DNA from: Salinispirillum sp049115955
GTDB lineage: Bacteria; Pseudomonadota; Gammaproteobacteria; Pseudomonadales; Natronospirillaceae
Length of the DNA: 64,000 nt
NCBI GenBank assembly: GCA_049115955.1
Contig: JAGDZJ010000017.1
Coordinates: forward strand, 104,952-168,951
Reading direction: 5' to 3'
Shown: in pieces, positions 23,347 through 30,551 of the stretch
Layout of the letters: each line of letters starts with the position of its first letter
How positions within the stretch are numbered: the stretch's first letter is position 1
Notes under the pieces: model-generated
Database searches by the model: none
What the model saw: the letters and a program-made list of their open reading frames with translations, nothing else
Told to the model about the DNA's origin: nothing
Position numbers and translations under genes: made by a program

Positions 23347-24501
23347 ATGAAATGGCTCACCTACCCTGTTTTATTACTCCTTCGAGAACTGGGTATCCGC
23401 GGCATGATTCGCTTACTGATTGGCATTGCCGTATTGAGTCTGTTGCTATTGGTGCTCACACCTAGCGCACCTCTTAGTGCGCTTTCCGCACTGCTGATCA
23501 ATGCTCCCTTGTATGCATTATCGTATCTGGCCATCACCACCCTCTGGCTGGTGCAGTGCGAAAGTAACGCGGTGCAGCGGCACTTCACACAGGCTTCGCT
23601 GCACGATGATTCCGAGCCGAGCCACGGTTCGGATTGGCCCGCGCTGGGTTACATGAGCAATTTGATGCCCGTGTTGACGCAAGCGCGCCGACAGCACCAA
23701 CTGCTGCAACACCGATTGGATGAAATTTCTCATTCATCAAAAGAATTGGATCAAAGTGCGGAGCACGTTACGCGCAACGCCGAGAGCCAAAGCACGGCGG
23801 CAAGCACGGCCGCTGCTGCCGTGGAAGAGCTGAACGTCAGCATCGTGCAGGTCGCAGCGCTGGCCAATGCCTCACGCGATGCCAGCACGGACGCCAGCGC
23901 TCAACTGAACAACGGCGTCCAACAACTCACCATACTGGTGCAGCAGCTAACCGAAATGGCGCACCAAGCCATTGCAACCAACGAACTGATTCAGGTACTG
24001 AACACCAATTCTCACATCATCAATGAAATGTCGGGCACCATTCGTGGTATTGCGGATCAAACCAATCTGCTCGCGCTCAATGCCGCCATTGAAGCAGCGC
24101 GCGCCGGTGAAAGCGGGCGCGGGTTTGCGGTGGTCGCCGACGAAGTCCGCAGACTGGCGATGCACAGCCAAGACTCAGCCAACGAAATCAGCAGCAATAT
24201 TGACGTTGTACAGCAACACATCCGGCAAGCGACGGTGCAGGTGTCTGACCTGTCCGATTTGGCGCACCTCAGTGCACAAAGCTCCGAAGCTGTGCGTACC
24301 CTACTCACCCACGTGCAGAACCACACGCACACACTCTCCGAGCAAGTTCTGCAAGTCGCGATCAGCACAGAGCAACAAGGGCAGGCCGTCGCGGAAATAG
24401 CCACCTTGGCGGATCAAGTACGGCAAGGCAACGAAGACAACTTGCACGCGGCGGCGCAGGCACGAGCCATTGCGCACCACCTCGCTCAACTGACGGGGTA
24501 A
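23347..24501 (+). CDS. Methyl-accepting chemotaxis protein without ligand-binding domain
   Basis: A 384-residue chemoreceptor. Two N-terminal membrane segments (about residues 18-42 and 46-66) are separated by only a few residues, so there is no periplasmic sensor. No HAMP domain is evident. The signalling domain includes the conserved hairpin tip around IADQTNLLALNAAIEAARAG (about residues 235-254), followed by ESGRGFAVVADEVRRLA. Glu/Gln-rich coiled coils lie on both sides. The next gene, 6 bp on, encodes a NIT-like sensor domain and probably supplies the input. Ribosome site AGAGG. Confidence 0.94.
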   Translation: MKWLTYPVLLLLRELGIRGMIRLLIGIAVLSLLLLVLTPSAPLSALSALLINAPLYALSYLAITTLWLVQCESNAVQRHFTQASLHDDSEPSHGSDWPALGYMSNLMPVLTQARRQHQLLQHRLDEISHSSKELDQSAEHVTRNAESQSTAASTAAAAVEELNVSIVQVAALANASRDASTDASAQLNNGVQQLTILVQQLTEMAHQAIATNELIQVLNTNSHIINEMSGTIRGIADQTNLLALNAAIEAARAGESGRGFAVVADEVRRLAMHSQDSANEISSNIDVVQQHIRQATVQVSDLSDLAHLSAQSSEAVRTLLTHVQNHTHTLSEQVLQVAISTEQQGQAVAEIATLADQVRQGNEDNLHAAAQARAIAHHLAQLTG

Positions 24502-24507
24502 AACACC

Positions 24508-25380
24508 ATGGACTTTTCAGCCGACATTCGCGTAATCGCCACTTCTGGCCTGCTGCTAGTACTGGCGAGTCTTTTTTTCCTGGCGCTACACCTTCGTCTG
24601 CAACGGCAACAACGCCAGCGCCGACAGAATACCGTGCAGCAATTGAGTTTGCTCCGACCCTTGATTGCTGACTTGCAACGCCATCGCGGCCTCAGCAACG
24701 GTGTGCTTGCCGGGGATGAAACCCTGTGTGCCGATCTGGCGCGCGTGCGCCAGCAGGTCGACCACCACATTCAGCAAGCGGTTGCCCGATACGCCGCCGA
24801 ACACACCGGGTGGCAAGGCCTGATCGATCATTGGTCGCGCCTGCGCGAAGGCAAAACCATCGACCCCGCGAATAACCTGACGCAACATCATTTGATCATT
24901 CGTAACGCCATTTTCTTGCTGGAAGACGTTGCCCGCGACATTGAGCTCGGAGAGGGTGACGCCAGCTTAACGCACCTGCGTGTTGTCTGGCGTGATGTGG
25001 TTCAGGCCGCAGAGTGGGCCGGACAGGCACGGGCGTTGGGCACCGGCATGGTCGCCAGCGGACAGAGTACGGCGTCGCAGCGTGTGCGCATGCGGTTTCT
25101 GTATCAGAAAATGCAACAATTGGCCGACAGCGCCTTCGCCGCCTTGCTGCAACTGACTTCAGAGCATTCGGCCATCTTCGCGCAGCGCTTACCGTCTTGC
25201 CAACACGCGGTCGATACGCTGTTGCAGTGTATTGAGCGAGAGTTGCTGGCCAATGAACACCCGCGGTTATCGGCCAAAGACTATTTCCAGCAAGCGACGG
25301 CAACCATCGACGAACTCTTTGCGCTCGTCGATGCAGCGCTTTACCACGTGCAAGCAAAAGCCAGCCAGCGCCGCCGTTAA
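24508..25380 (+). CDS. Membrane-anchored NIT-like sensor protein
   Basis: This 290-residue protein has one N-terminal membrane helix (TSGLLLVLASLFFLALHLRL, about residues 11-30). The remainder is all helical and resembles the nitrate/nitrite-sensing NIT domain. LIADLQRHRGLSNGVLAGDE (about 51-70) matches the first NIT helix and EWAGQARALGTGMVASGQST (about 170-189) the second half. No output domain follows. It starts 6 bp after the MCP stop, so it is almost certainly co-expressed with it. I infer a two-protein chemoreceptor; the ligand is unproved. Confidence 0.75.
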   Translation: MDFSADIRVIATSGLLLVLASLFFLALHLRLQRQQRQRRQNTVQQLSLLRPLIADLQRHRGLSNGVLAGDETLCADLARVRQQVDHHIQQAVARYAAEHTGWQGLIDHWSRLREGKTIDPANNLTQHHLIIRNAIFLLEDVARDIELGEGDASLTHLRVVWRDVVQAAEWAGQARALGTGMVASGQSTASQRVRMRFLYQKMQQLADSAFAALLQLTSEHSAIFAQRLPSCQHAVDTLLQCIERELLANEHPRLSAKDYFQQATATIDELFALVDAALYHVQAKASQRRR

Positions 25381-25386
25381 CGCTGT

Positions 25387-26055
25387 TTAATCATCGACGC
25401 TGCAGGCGAGAATCCGCGAAAGGTGACTGTATGGGAGTCCGGTCTCTGCATGCCATTCGTTGAAAGCCGCTTGCGCCTGACGCAGGCCTTTCTGGCTGAA
25501 CGGCGCGGCGTCCAGAATTTTCTCGCGCTTCAGTGCGGCAACGACATCATTAGACAATATGTAACCGTCCCAACCAACGGCGCGCAGAAAGTACTGCGGC
25601 GTGGCACCGCCGAGGCGTGCGCCGTTTTGTTTGAACCAGCGCTGGAGACCGGATTGGTCATCGGACGGCCATTGCGCCAAAAAGCGGCCAAACCCGTCGC
25701 TTTCGCGCGAGGCATCGACAATCATTCGGGCGTTATGGGGCACCGTATTGATCTTCTGCATGTTGCGCACAACGCGCTCGTCTTTGCCCAGATTCTCTAA
25801 CACAATAGGTGGCACCTGCTGCCAATAGCGTGGCACAAACCCTTCAAAAGCCGCTTCAAAATCTGGCCATTTGTTACGAATCACACGCCACACAAAGCCC
25901 GCTTTAAACACACACTGGGTCAGAGCCGACAAGTAGCGGTCGTCACCGAGGCTCACCAATTCTTCTGGCGTGGCTACGTCGGGCAACAGCGCCTGCAAAC
26001 CCGCGTGGCCGCCTTTGCGCGCCAGCGCTCGATCATGTATTGCTTTGAATCCCAC
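25387..26055 (-). CDS. DNA-3-methyladenine glycosylase I-like protein
   Basis: A 222-residue protein of the helix-hairpin-helix glycosylase superfamily, closest in feel to Tag. QCVFKAGFVWRVIRNKWPDF (about residues 47-66) corresponds to the Tag active-site helices. The VRNMQKINTVPHNARMIVDA segment and the C-terminal LSRILACS follow. The N-terminal zinc-snap residues of E. coli Tag (a CxWC-type start and the His/Cys near the C-terminus) are not apparent, so this is a divergent branch and excision of 3-methyladenine is not assured. It is convergent with the NIT gene. Confidence 0.75.
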   Translation of the reverse strand: MGFKAIHDRALARKGGHAGLQALLPDVATPEELVSLGDDRYLSALTQCVFKAGFVWRVIRNKWPDFEAAFEGFVPRYWQQVPPIVLENLGKDERVVRNMQKINTVPHNARMIVDASRESDGFGRFLAQWPSDDQSGLQRWFKQNGARLGGATPQYFLRAVGWDGYILSNDVVAALKREKILDAAPFSQKGLRQAQAAFNEWHAETGLPYSHLSRILACSVDD

Positions 26056-26072
26056 GGTTTAACCCTCTAATG

Positions 26073-26297
26073 CTACTGACTGGCAAACGTCTCAATATAC
26101 AGCCGCTCTACCTGCTCTCTGGCCCAAGGCGTCCGACGCAAGAACTTAAGGCTAGACTTCACCGACGGATCACTTTTGAAGCAGTTAATATTGATCTTTT
26201 GTCCAAGCACCTCCCAGCCATAATGACCTTCTAGCTGCACGACAATGGCTTCTAGGGGGATTCCGTGCAGCGGGTTCTGTGGTTGTTCATTGCTCAT
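26073..26297 (-). CDS. VF530 family (DUF2132) DNA-binding protein
   Basis: The start is set at MSNEQPQNPLHGIPLEAIVV because GAGGAAC precedes it; a longer frame runs back into the HxlR gene. The 74-residue protein carries the whole family signature: NPLHG, QLEGHYGWEVLGQKININCF, then KSDPSVKSSLKFLRRTPWAR. VF530 members are small helical proteins proposed to bind DNA; their role is unknown. It lies between the Tag-like gene and the HxlR regulator on the same strand, 34 bp from the latter. Confidence 0.9.
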   Translation of the reverse strand: MSNEQPQNPLHGIPLEAIVVQLEGHYGWEVLGQKININCFKSDPSVKSSLKFLRRTPWAREQVERLYIETFASQ

Positions 26298-26331
26298 GGT
26301 GCTTTGTTCCTCTGGTACTATTAAGGGCGCC

Positions 26332-26718
26332 TCAAAGGGCTTCATAGCTCTCTGGTGGCACATAGGCCGCGCGTGCCTCACGCACTTGGTCATGATGCTC
26401 ATCAGCCCATTCAATAAGGTGATGCAACGGGCCAAAAAACGACCGCCCTAACGGTGTCATAGCATACTCCACACGCGGCGGCACCGTAGGATACACATGG
26501 CGACTGACCAACCCGTCTTTTTCCAAGTGGCGTAATGTCTGTGCCAACATGCGCGGCGAAATGTCGGCAATCTCTCGGCGCAATTCACTGAAGCGCATCG
26601 TCCGGTCACTCAATGTCATCAGAATGAGCACCGTCCAACGATCACCCAAGCGATCCAGCACATCCCGAATGGGGCAGGCTCTATTTAATTCTTCAAATTC
26701 CGGTTTGCGTTTACCCAT
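26332..26718 (-). CDS. HxlR-family transcriptional regulator
   Basis: A 128-residue MarR-like winged-helix protein of the HxlR/YtfH type. CPIRDVLDRLGDRWTVLILM (about residues 16-35) is the family N-terminus, with a Cys that often senses oxidants or electrophiles. The HTH is in RFSELRREIADISPRMLAQT, and the wing is in HVYPTVPPRVEYAMTPLG. The ATG is preceded by GGGGGA. It diverges from a QorB-like oxidoreductase with an inverted repeat between them, the same arrangement as ytfH-qorB in E. coli, so it probably represses that gene and itself. Confidence 0.92.
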   Translation of the reverse strand: MGKRKPEFEELNRACPIRDVLDRLGDRWTVLILMTLSDRTMRFSELRREIADISPRMLAQTLRHLEKDGLVSRHVYPTVPPRVEYAMTPLGRSFFGPLHHLIEWADEHHDQVREARAAYVPPESYEAL

Positions 26719-26782
26719 TCTAATTCCCCCATGGTTACACAGCAGTAACCAAGTCACTTTCTACACCCTACTTCTGCACCAT

Positions 26783-26815
26783 CAGCTAGCTGGTATTATA
26801 AAATAACTAGCTAGT
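26783..26815. promoter_or_regulatory. Candidate HxlR operator
   Basis: CAGCTAGCTG (26783-26792) and CTAGCTAGTG (26806-26815) are near-palindromic repeats flanking TATTATAAAATAA in the divergent promoter region. The AT-rich centre could carry a -10 element, so binding here would block the promoter. The assignment to the adjacent HxlR protein is inference from position. Confidence 0.5.
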
Positions 26816-26851
26816 GAAATGTTATCTAATACACCATGAAAGGATAAATTT

Positions 26852-27748
26852 ATGTCGCATCAATTCCCCATTGCCGTTACCGGTGCCGCTGGACAACTGG
26901 GCCGTCAAGTTGTGCAGTATTTACTCAACGAGTTGAGCGTTCCCGCGCAAAACATCATCGCACTGAGCCGTGATACCACAAAACTGGACGATTTCGCCGC
27001 ACAGGGCGTGCAAGTCCGTCGCGCCGATTTTGACGACAGCGCGTCACTGGCGAGCGCCTTTGCCGGTGTACAACGTTTGCTGCTGATCAGCACCGACGCC
27101 CTAGGCGAGCCGGGAAAGCGCTTAGCACAGCACAAAAACGCCGTAGCAGCCGCAGAAAAAGCCGGTGTAAAACACGTGCTGTATACATCCATGCCGAAGC
27201 CCGAGGGTTCAGCCATTACCTTTGCGGGTGATCACCTAGGTACTGAGCAGGCCGTAGCTGCAAGCACCATGAGCTGGACAATTCTGCGTAACAACTGGTA
27301 CTTCGAGAATCTGTTCATGGAAACCGAGCACATTTTGGGCAGCGGGCAGTGGTTTACCGCGGCAGGCGAAGGTCGATCGGCACACATTGCACGTGATGAT
27401 TTAGCGTTGGCGGCCGCTTACGCACTGGCCAGCAACGACGTGAGCAATAAAACGTACACGTTAAGCGGTACTCGAGCCTTCAGCATACCAGAAATGGCAG
27501 AATTGCTGAGCAACGTCAGCGGCAAAGCAATCACTGTTGTGCCCATTACTGATGAACAGAAGCAAGCAGGCTTGGAGCAAGCCGGTTTGCCGCCTGTACT
27601 GGCAGAAACCTTCGCCAGTTTCGACATCAACACACGCCAAGGTGGCGTAGCTGAGGTGACTGATCACTTCAAGCAGTTGACCGGCAAAGAGCCGATGTCT
27701 TTTGGAGCGTGGTTAACCAAGCACAAAAGCCAACTGACTGCAGCTTAA
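26852..27748 (+). CDS. NAD(P)H-binding NmrA/QorB-like oxidoreductase
   Basis: A 298-residue atypical short-chain dehydrogenase. The N-terminal Rossmann fold has AVTGAAGQLGRQVVQYLLNE, a GxxGxxG NAD(P) site at about residues 9-14. YTSMPKPEGS and WTILRNNWYFENLF are conserved segments of the QorB/YtfG group that reduces quinones with NADPH. The usual SDR Tyr-Lys catalytic pair is not obvious, as in other NmrA-like members. AAAGGA lies upstream of the ATG. It is divergent from the HxlR regulator, which suggests induction by quinones or electrophiles. Confidence 0.88.
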   Translation: MSHQFPIAVTGAAGQLGRQVVQYLLNELSVPAQNIIALSRDTTKLDDFAAQGVQVRRADFDDSASLASAFAGVQRLLLISTDALGEPGKRLAQHKNAVAAAEKAGVKHVLYTSMPKPEGSAITFAGDHLGTEQAVAASTMSWTILRNNWYFENLFMETEHILGSGQWFTAAGEGRSAHIARDDLALAAAYALASNDVSNKTYTLSGTRAFSIPEMAELLSNVSGKAITVVPITDEQKQAGLEQAGLPPVLAETFASFDINTRQGGVAEVTDHFKQLTGKEPMSFGAWLTKHKSQLTAA

Positions 27749-27778
27749 CTTAGCCTCTTCACGACCACCGCGAATCAC

Positions 27779-27810
27779 GCTAGGGCGCAGTTGAATTGCG
27801 CCCTAGCTTT
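27779..27810 (+). terminator. Terminator after the QorB-like gene
   Basis: GCTAGGGCGCA (27779-27789) and TGCGCCCTAGC (27797-27807) form a perfect 11-bp stem with a 7-nt loop followed by TTT. The T-tract is short but the stem is strong; it lies 31 bp after the stop. Confidence 0.75.
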
Positions 27811-27897
27811 CGCATGCCGAACTATCCCTTGCAGAAGTACTTGAGAATTCCTTAATATAAGACTATTCTAATTTAAACTTCTAGCGAGGATACGAAC

Positions 27898-28242
27898 ATG
27901 GCTTACACTGAAAAATTTCAAGCAATGGCTGATCGAGCGCGCGATCAAGTAGACGAAGTCGCCCCGACTCAGGTAGATGCACTGGTGCAAAACGGTGCGA
28001 TTTTACTTGATATCAGAGATAAAGAAGAGCACGACACCGATCACATTGAAGGCTCCATGCACATCAGTCGTGGCAAGCTGGAAATGAATGTAGAAGGTGA
28101 AATTCCAGACCTTGAAGCCACCGTAATCTGTTACTGCAACGCCAACAATCGCGGCGCGCTGTCGGCCGCGGCACTGAAGAACATGGGCTACAAGAACGCG
28201 AAGTTCATTGGTGGCGGCTTGCGCGCTTACCGTGCTCAGTAA
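27898..28242 (+). CDS. Rhodanese-like domain protein
   Basis: A single-domain rhodanese of 114 residues. ILLDIRDKEEHDTDHIEGSM (about residues 38-57) is the CH2A region. The active-site loop reads ICYCNANNRGALSAAALKNM, with Cys near residue 79 as the likely persulfide carrier; the loop C-N-A-N-N-R is a little unusual against the CxxGxR pattern. The C-terminal GGGLRAYRA matches the GG(xx)W-type end. Single-domain rhodaneses move sulfane sulfur in thiosulfate, cyanide or tRNA-thiolation chemistry. The gene stands alone with a GAGGA ribosome site. Confidence 0.9.
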   Translation: MAYTEKFQAMADRARDQVDEVAPTQVDALVQNGAILLDIRDKEEHDTDHIEGSMHISRGKLEMNVEGEIPDLEATVICYCNANNRGALSAAALKNMGYKNAKFIGGGLRAYRAQ

Positions 28243-28295
28243 CGCTTGCGTGGTGCCCGCGCCAGCCGGCACCACTGCGCCATAACTGCGGGGAG

Positions 28296-28730
28296 CTAAA
28301 GAATGAACGACACCACAGCACCCGTCACCATCAACCCTGCAACGGCATAGCCACCATCGACAGCCATTAAGGCCCATGGTTTTGTCCGGTCATCAAAGTT
28401 GTACACCGCTTTCTTGGCGTTCTCGACCAAGGCCACACCAATACCGAGTGCCAAGCCCAATACCATGCCATCCACCACACTGCTCCCGCCGAGTGCTTGG
28501 AACATCCACACCAGCACCGCAGCCGACAGCCAAGCACCGACCAAGGTCAACAACATTTCTGCTCCGGGAGCCTTACCTTCGAACTCTTCCGGCGTGCGGC
28601 CCGTCGCCGACACCCACTGTTTCTGAAACAATGTCATGTACCATAATGCCCCCAACATAAAGTTGGCTAACCCACCCACTAAAATCGCTATTAAGGTACG
28701 CACACTCATATCCAGCAGCATAATGTTCAT
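28296..28730 (-). CDS. DUF1761 membrane protein
   Basis: A 144-residue inner-membrane protein with four predicted helices. The starting segment SVRTLIAILVGGLANFMLGA with LWYMTLFQKQWV is the DUF1761 signature. A charged loop (TGRTPEEFEGK) follows, and then two helices and a final GYAVAGLMVTGAVVSFI helix. Function is unknown. It is preceded by AAGGAT and sits 60 bp after the TetR gene on the same strand, so it may be a target or co-transcribed. Confidence 0.85.
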   Translation of the reverse strand: MNIMLLDMSVRTLIAILVGGLANFMLGALWYMTLFQKQWVSATGRTPEEFEGKAPGAEMLLTLVGAWLSAAVLVWMFQALGGSSVVDGMVLGLALGIGVALVENAKKAVYNFDDRTKPWALMAVDGGYAVAGLMVTGAVVSFIL

Positions 28731-28790
28731 GTCTTTATCCTTCTTGCAGTTGTTGTTCTTAGGGTTTTATCGCTATGGGTAAGATGCGCA

Positions 28791-29360
28791 TTACGGCAAT
28801 AATTCCAACAACACCTCGCACTGTTGCATCAGTTGAGCGTGCCATTGTGCCGTCGGTGTATTACTGCTCAAGCCCTGAAACAACTGTTGAAAGTAAAAGC
28901 CCATCCACGCCTGCGCCATCACCGTGCGTTGCGCGGCTGTGCCCTGCGGCCACTCTGCCACCAGCCGGTCGGCAACGGTCGATACAAAATCCGTCATTTG
29001 CGTCGCAAAATAGTCTTGCTCGAACAACGCATGCTGCAACAAGGCCACCGACAACGCACGATCTTGATCGTAATAGTTGTAGAGCAGTTTGGCGTGTTGT
29101 GCAAAGTAAGCCAGCCCAGCGTCCGTTGCTGCCAAGGACACTCGATGCTGCATGAGCTGTTCGTCCAACTCTTGGAGAAACAACGCTTTGGTCAGCTCGT
29201 TCTTGTCCTTAAAGTGCGCAAACAACGTGCCCGTGCTCACTCCGGCGGCGGCCGAAATGTCACGCGTGCTCACCTGCTCGTAGCCGACCGCTCGGAATAA
29301 CCGTTGCGCCGCTGCCAATAGGCTCCGGCGTGTGGCTTGTTTCTTTTCATCTCTATTCAT
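28791..29360 (-). CDS. TetR-family transcriptional regulator
   Basis: A 189-residue regulator. The N-terminal HTH is ATRRSLLAAAQRLFRAVGYE followed by QVSTRDISAAAGVSTGTLFA (about residues 10-50), the standard TetR three-helix unit. The C-terminal helical domain binds an unknown ligand. Between its start and the divergent membrane-protein gene at 29482 lie two tandem palindromes that are probable operators, so it likely represses both directions. Confidence 0.92.
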   Translation of the reverse strand: MNRDEKKQATRRSLLAAAQRLFRAVGYEQVSTRDISAAAGVSTGTLFAHFKDKNELTKALFLQELDEQLMQHRVSLAATDAGLAYFAQHAKLLYNYYDQDRALSVALLQHALFEQDYFATQMTDFVSTVADRLVAEWPQGTAAQRTVMAQAWMGFYFQQLFQGLSSNTPTAQWHAQLMQQCEVLLELLP

Positions 29361-29414
29361 CGGTGCATTCTAGAAGCTTTTGCACACCACGCCCAGCCAT
29401 CTTTCATAAAAAAT

Positions 29415-29439
29415 TGAGCTTGCTCATTGAGCACGCTCA
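29415..29439. promoter_or_regulatory. Tandem TetR-type operators
   Basis: TGAGCTTGCTCA (29415-29426) and TGAGCACGCTCA (29428-29439) are two perfect or near-perfect 12-bp palindromes with 13-bp centre spacing. They lie 55 bp from the TetR start and 43 bp from the divergent gene. This is typical for a TetR dimer pair controlling a divergent promoter. Confidence 0.7.
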
Positions 29440-29481
29440 TTTTATTATCGACACGAATTCATTAAATGACTGAGGCACCAC

Positions 29482-29847
29482 ATGACCGCACACCGTTATG
29501 CACAATGGGTACTGGCAATCGCGCTCACACACTTTACCTTGGGAGTATTAATTTTCTGGTCGGAACTGGGGGAGATCGCCCGAGCGGGCGTGATTGCAAG
29601 TCTCAGTCCGGATAATCTACAGACTGCCGTTGCCTTCTGGTTTCTGATGTTCACTTTGCCGCTGATCACTGTGAGCGCCGCGCTGTGGCATAACAAACAG
29701 CCTGTCGGTCAACCCGTCACTATCATGAGCTTGGTGAGTGCAGGCATCGGCTGTGTGCTAATGCCTGCCAGCGGCTTTTGGACGTTGCTTGTGCTGGCGC
29801 TTGTTGCACTGTGGCGTAAGCGCTCGCCAGCCATGGCTCACGCCTGA
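29482..29847 (+). CDS. Small membrane protein (DUF6463-like)
   Basis: A 121-residue protein with four hydrophobic helices: WVLAIALTHFTLGVLIFWSE, AVAFWFLMFTLPLITVSAAL, TIMSLVSAGIGCVLMPASGF and WTLLVLALVALW. A PSDQ-free loop separates the first two. It resembles the DUF6463 family, whose role is unknown. It is divergent from a TetR gene with operators between, so it is the probable regulated target. Its 3' end overlaps the end of orn by 10 bp on the opposite strand. Confidence 0.8.
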   Translation: MTAHRYAQWVLAIALTHFTLGVLIFWSELGEIARAGVIASLSPDNLQTAVAFWFLMFTLPLITVSAALWHNKQPVGQPVTIMSLVSAGIGCVLMPASGFWTLLVLALVALWRKRSPAMAHA

Positions 29848-30380
29848 ATGAAATGTTCGCGATAGTAGCGCAGTTCTTCGATGCTCTCGCGAATGTCGTC
29901 CAGCGCGCGGTGGGAGTTGTGCTTTTTAAAGCCGTCAATGATGCCGGGCTTCCACCGCTTCGCCAGCTCTTTCAGCGTCGAGACGTCCAAATTGCGATAG
30001 TGCACATAGGCTTCTAACTGCGGCATGTACTTCACTAAGAAGCGGCGGTCTTGCCCGATGGTATTGCCCGCCAACGGCGACTTACCGGGGGTGACCCACT
30101 CCTGCAAAAAAGCCAGCGTTTGCGCTTCTGCTTCGGCGTCACTGATGGAGCTTTCTATCACTCGTTGCGTCAGTCCGGATTCGCCATGGTGTTTAACACA
30201 CCATTCATCCATGGCATCGAGCAAGCTCTTGGGTTGGTGAATTACCAGCTCGGGGCCTTCCGCCAGAATGTTCAAATCGGCGTCGGTGACGATGGTCGCA
30301 ATCTCGATGATGCGCTCTTTCTCTGGATCGAGACCGGTCATCTCAAGGTCTATCCAGACCAGGTTGGTATCTTTATTCAT
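29838..30380 (-). CDS. orn: Oligoribonuclease
   Basis: Orn finishes RNA decay by digesting 2-5-nt oligoribonucleotides and also hydrolyses pGpG from c-di-GMP turnover. It is a DEDDh exonuclease of 180 residues from ATG 30380 (a GTG at 30389 is possible). Exo I is WIDLEMTGLDPEKERIIEIA, Exo II lies in the AGNTIGQDRRFL stretch, and Exo III is HRALDDIRESIEEL with the catalytic His and Asp. The neighbour rsgA is usual, but a pullulanase gene is inserted between them on the other strand. Confidence 0.97.
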   Translation of the reverse strand: MNKDTNLVWIDLEMTGLDPEKERIIEIATIVTDADLNILAEGPELVIHQPKSLLDAMDEWCVKHHGESGLTQRVIESSISDAEAEAQTLAFLQEWVTPGKSPLAGNTIGQDRRFLVKYMPQLEAYVHYRNLDVSTLKELAKRWKPGIIDGFKKHNSHRALDDIRESIEELRYYREHFIQA

Positions 30381-30551
30381 GCTGTCCACGCTGTCGGTTC
30401 AATCCCCACAGTTTACGGGTTCCTCCCCGTTCTCGCCAGTTGTGCACGTTCAACCCTGTAAGTAAATCAGCCATGCAAGCGTCATCGTTGTGCATTATGC
30501 TGGCAGTCAATTTGCGAGAAGCCGCATCACAATAATAATGGAGCCGGAACA

